Both the position numbers and the translations under genes were made by a program. A stretch of 5,281 bases of DNA, taken from Solirubrobacterales bacterium (GTDB taxonomy: Bacteria > Actinomycetota > Thermoleophilia > Solirubrobacterales > Solirubrobacteraceae). The notes under the pieces are model-generated. The model made no database searches, was not told the DNA's origin, and worked only from the letters and a program-made list of their open reading frames with translations. The DNA lies in contig DAHVAB010000196.1 in assembly GCA_027314825.1 (NCBI GenBank), positions 1 to 5,281 of the forward strand. Reading direction: 5' to 3'. Numbering within the stretch: the first letter of the stretch is position 1; every line of letters starts with the position of its first letter. This document shows positions 4,883 through 5,281 of this stretch, piece after piece.

Positions 4883-4944
4883 GAAAGGGAGATGGAGGAC
4901 CGATGAGACGACGCTGCGAGAAACGGCCGGTGAGAGAATGTTGA
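4879..4944 (+). CDS. Possible micro-ORF (21 or 13 aa) bridging the lyase and hyuA genes
   Basis: The 55-bp gap between the lyase stop and hyuA holds a short frame. It can start at ATG 4879, which overlaps the lyase TGA as ATGA, or at the in-frame ATG 4903, which has a full GGAGG (4894-4898) 4 nt upstream. The latter gives MRRRCEKRPVREC. Its TGA (4942-4944) runs 7 nt past the first base-set of the hyuA ATG (4938-4940), in another frame. The best Shine-Dalgarno in the gap thus serves the micro-ORF rather than hyuA, which has only GGTGA (4929-4933). It could act by translational coupling or leader control, or be fortuitous. It is too short for any domain. Confidence 0.3.
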   Translation: MRKGDGGPMRRRCEKRPVREC

Positions 4945-5281
4945 AGCTTGGAGTCGACGTTGGCGGCACGTTCACCGACGTGCTGCTGCTTGAGGAGGAG
5001 ACCGGAGATCTGACGATCGCAAAGGTCCTCTCAACGCCGCAGGACCAGTCGATCGGCGTGATCGCCGGGATCGAGCAGGCCTGCCGGACCCGCGGCATCT
5101 CGCTCGCGGACCTTCAGCTCATCCTGCACGGCTCGACCGTGGTCACGAACATGATCCTGGAGGAGAAGGGCGCGACCGGCGGGCTGCTGACCACCTCCGG
5201 CCATGAGCAGATCCTGCACCTCGCCCGCGCCTGGACTCCAGGTCCGCTGTATGCGTGGATGGGCATGATCAAGCCGGCGCC
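4938..5281 (+). CDS. Hydantoinase A/HyuA-family (N-methylhydantoinase/acetone carboxylase-type) subunit, 3'-truncated
   Basis: The gene runs off the right edge with 114 residues visible; full-length members are usually about 650-700 aa. HyuA-type proteins have an ASKHA (actin/hexokinase-like) ATPase fold and serve as the ATP-using subunit in N-methylhydantoin or oxoproline hydrolysis, or in acetone/acetophenone carboxylation, usually with a HyuB-type partner. The N-terminus shows the phosphate-binding strand LGVDVGGTFTDVLL (4-17), then TPQDQSIGVIAGIEQA (33-48) and LHGSTVVTNMILEEKGA (63-79), all typical of the family. The ATG at 4938 is chosen because the first strand starts immediately; its Shine-Dalgarno (GGTGA at 4929-4933) is weak. 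It is probably co-transcribed with the lyase, 55 bp upstream. A hyuB-like gene is expected downstream, outside the window. Substrate is unknown. Confidence 0.92.
   Translation, partial: MLKLGVDVGGTFTDVLLLEEETGDLTIAKVLSTPQDQSIGVIAGIEQACRTRGISLADLQLILHGSTVVTNMILEEKGATGGLLTTSGHEQILHLARAWTPGPLYAWMGMIKPA

Noticed and set aside
3844..4944. 366-codon + strand frame overlapping the lyase gene
   Set aside because: It is an Arg-rich shadow of the lyase gene in another frame. Only its last 21 codons, beyond the lyase, are kept as a possible micro-ORF.
4439..5098. 219-codon - strand frame across the lyase-hyuA junction
   Set aside because: It is antisense to two recognisable genes and contains no recognisable domain.

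Overview
The window is high-GC bacterial DNA. Starts are ATG or TTG behind GGAGG-type ribosome binding sites, and GC is very high at third codon positions. This fits an actinobacterium, and the gene types and GC-rich palindromic spacers suggest Thermoleophilia (Solirubrobacterales-like). That placement is inference; nothing in the window fixes the taxonomy. No rRNA, tRNA, CRISPR array, transposase or phage gene is visible.

Layout. Left to right on the + strand: the C-terminal part of a FadR-type GntR regulator (1-576, cut by the window edge) and an Asp/Glu/hydantoin-racemase-fold protein (625-1398). A 230-bp convergent spacer follows, with hairpins and a 59-bp tandem repeat (1399-1628). Next come two - strand genes, an acyl-CoA dehydrogenase (1629-2792) and, upstream of it in transcription, a classical SDR dehydrogenase (2973-3752). 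They are separated by 180 bp holding an 8-bp perfect inverted repeat and a cluster of GCACAG/CTGTGC hexamers. A 230-bp divergent spacer (3753-3982) holds the AT-richest stretch seen here, a possible 51-codon leader ORF and a GC-rich imperfect direct repeat. It separates the SDR from a + strand HMG-CoA-lyase-family gene (3983-4882). A possible micro-ORF then leads into the N-terminus of a hydantoinase A/HyuA-family protein (4938 to the right edge).

How the genes may work together. Acyl-CoA dehydrogenase, SDR oxidoreductase, HMG-CoA-lyase-type C-C lyase and an ATPase-fold HyuA protein, beside a GntR/FCD regulator and a racemase-fold protein, look like a carboxylic-acid or acyl-CoA catabolic island. 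The enzyme families are clear, but the substrate cannot be read from the sequence. The points most worth a second look are a racemase homologue lacking both catalytic cysteines, an acyl-CoA dehydrogenase whose likely base is in the isovaleryl/long-chain position, a possible chain of start/stop overlaps linking small ORFs to the lyase and hyuA genes, and the unexplained repeats in the two 230-bp spacers. I did not find a clearly new multi-gene system.
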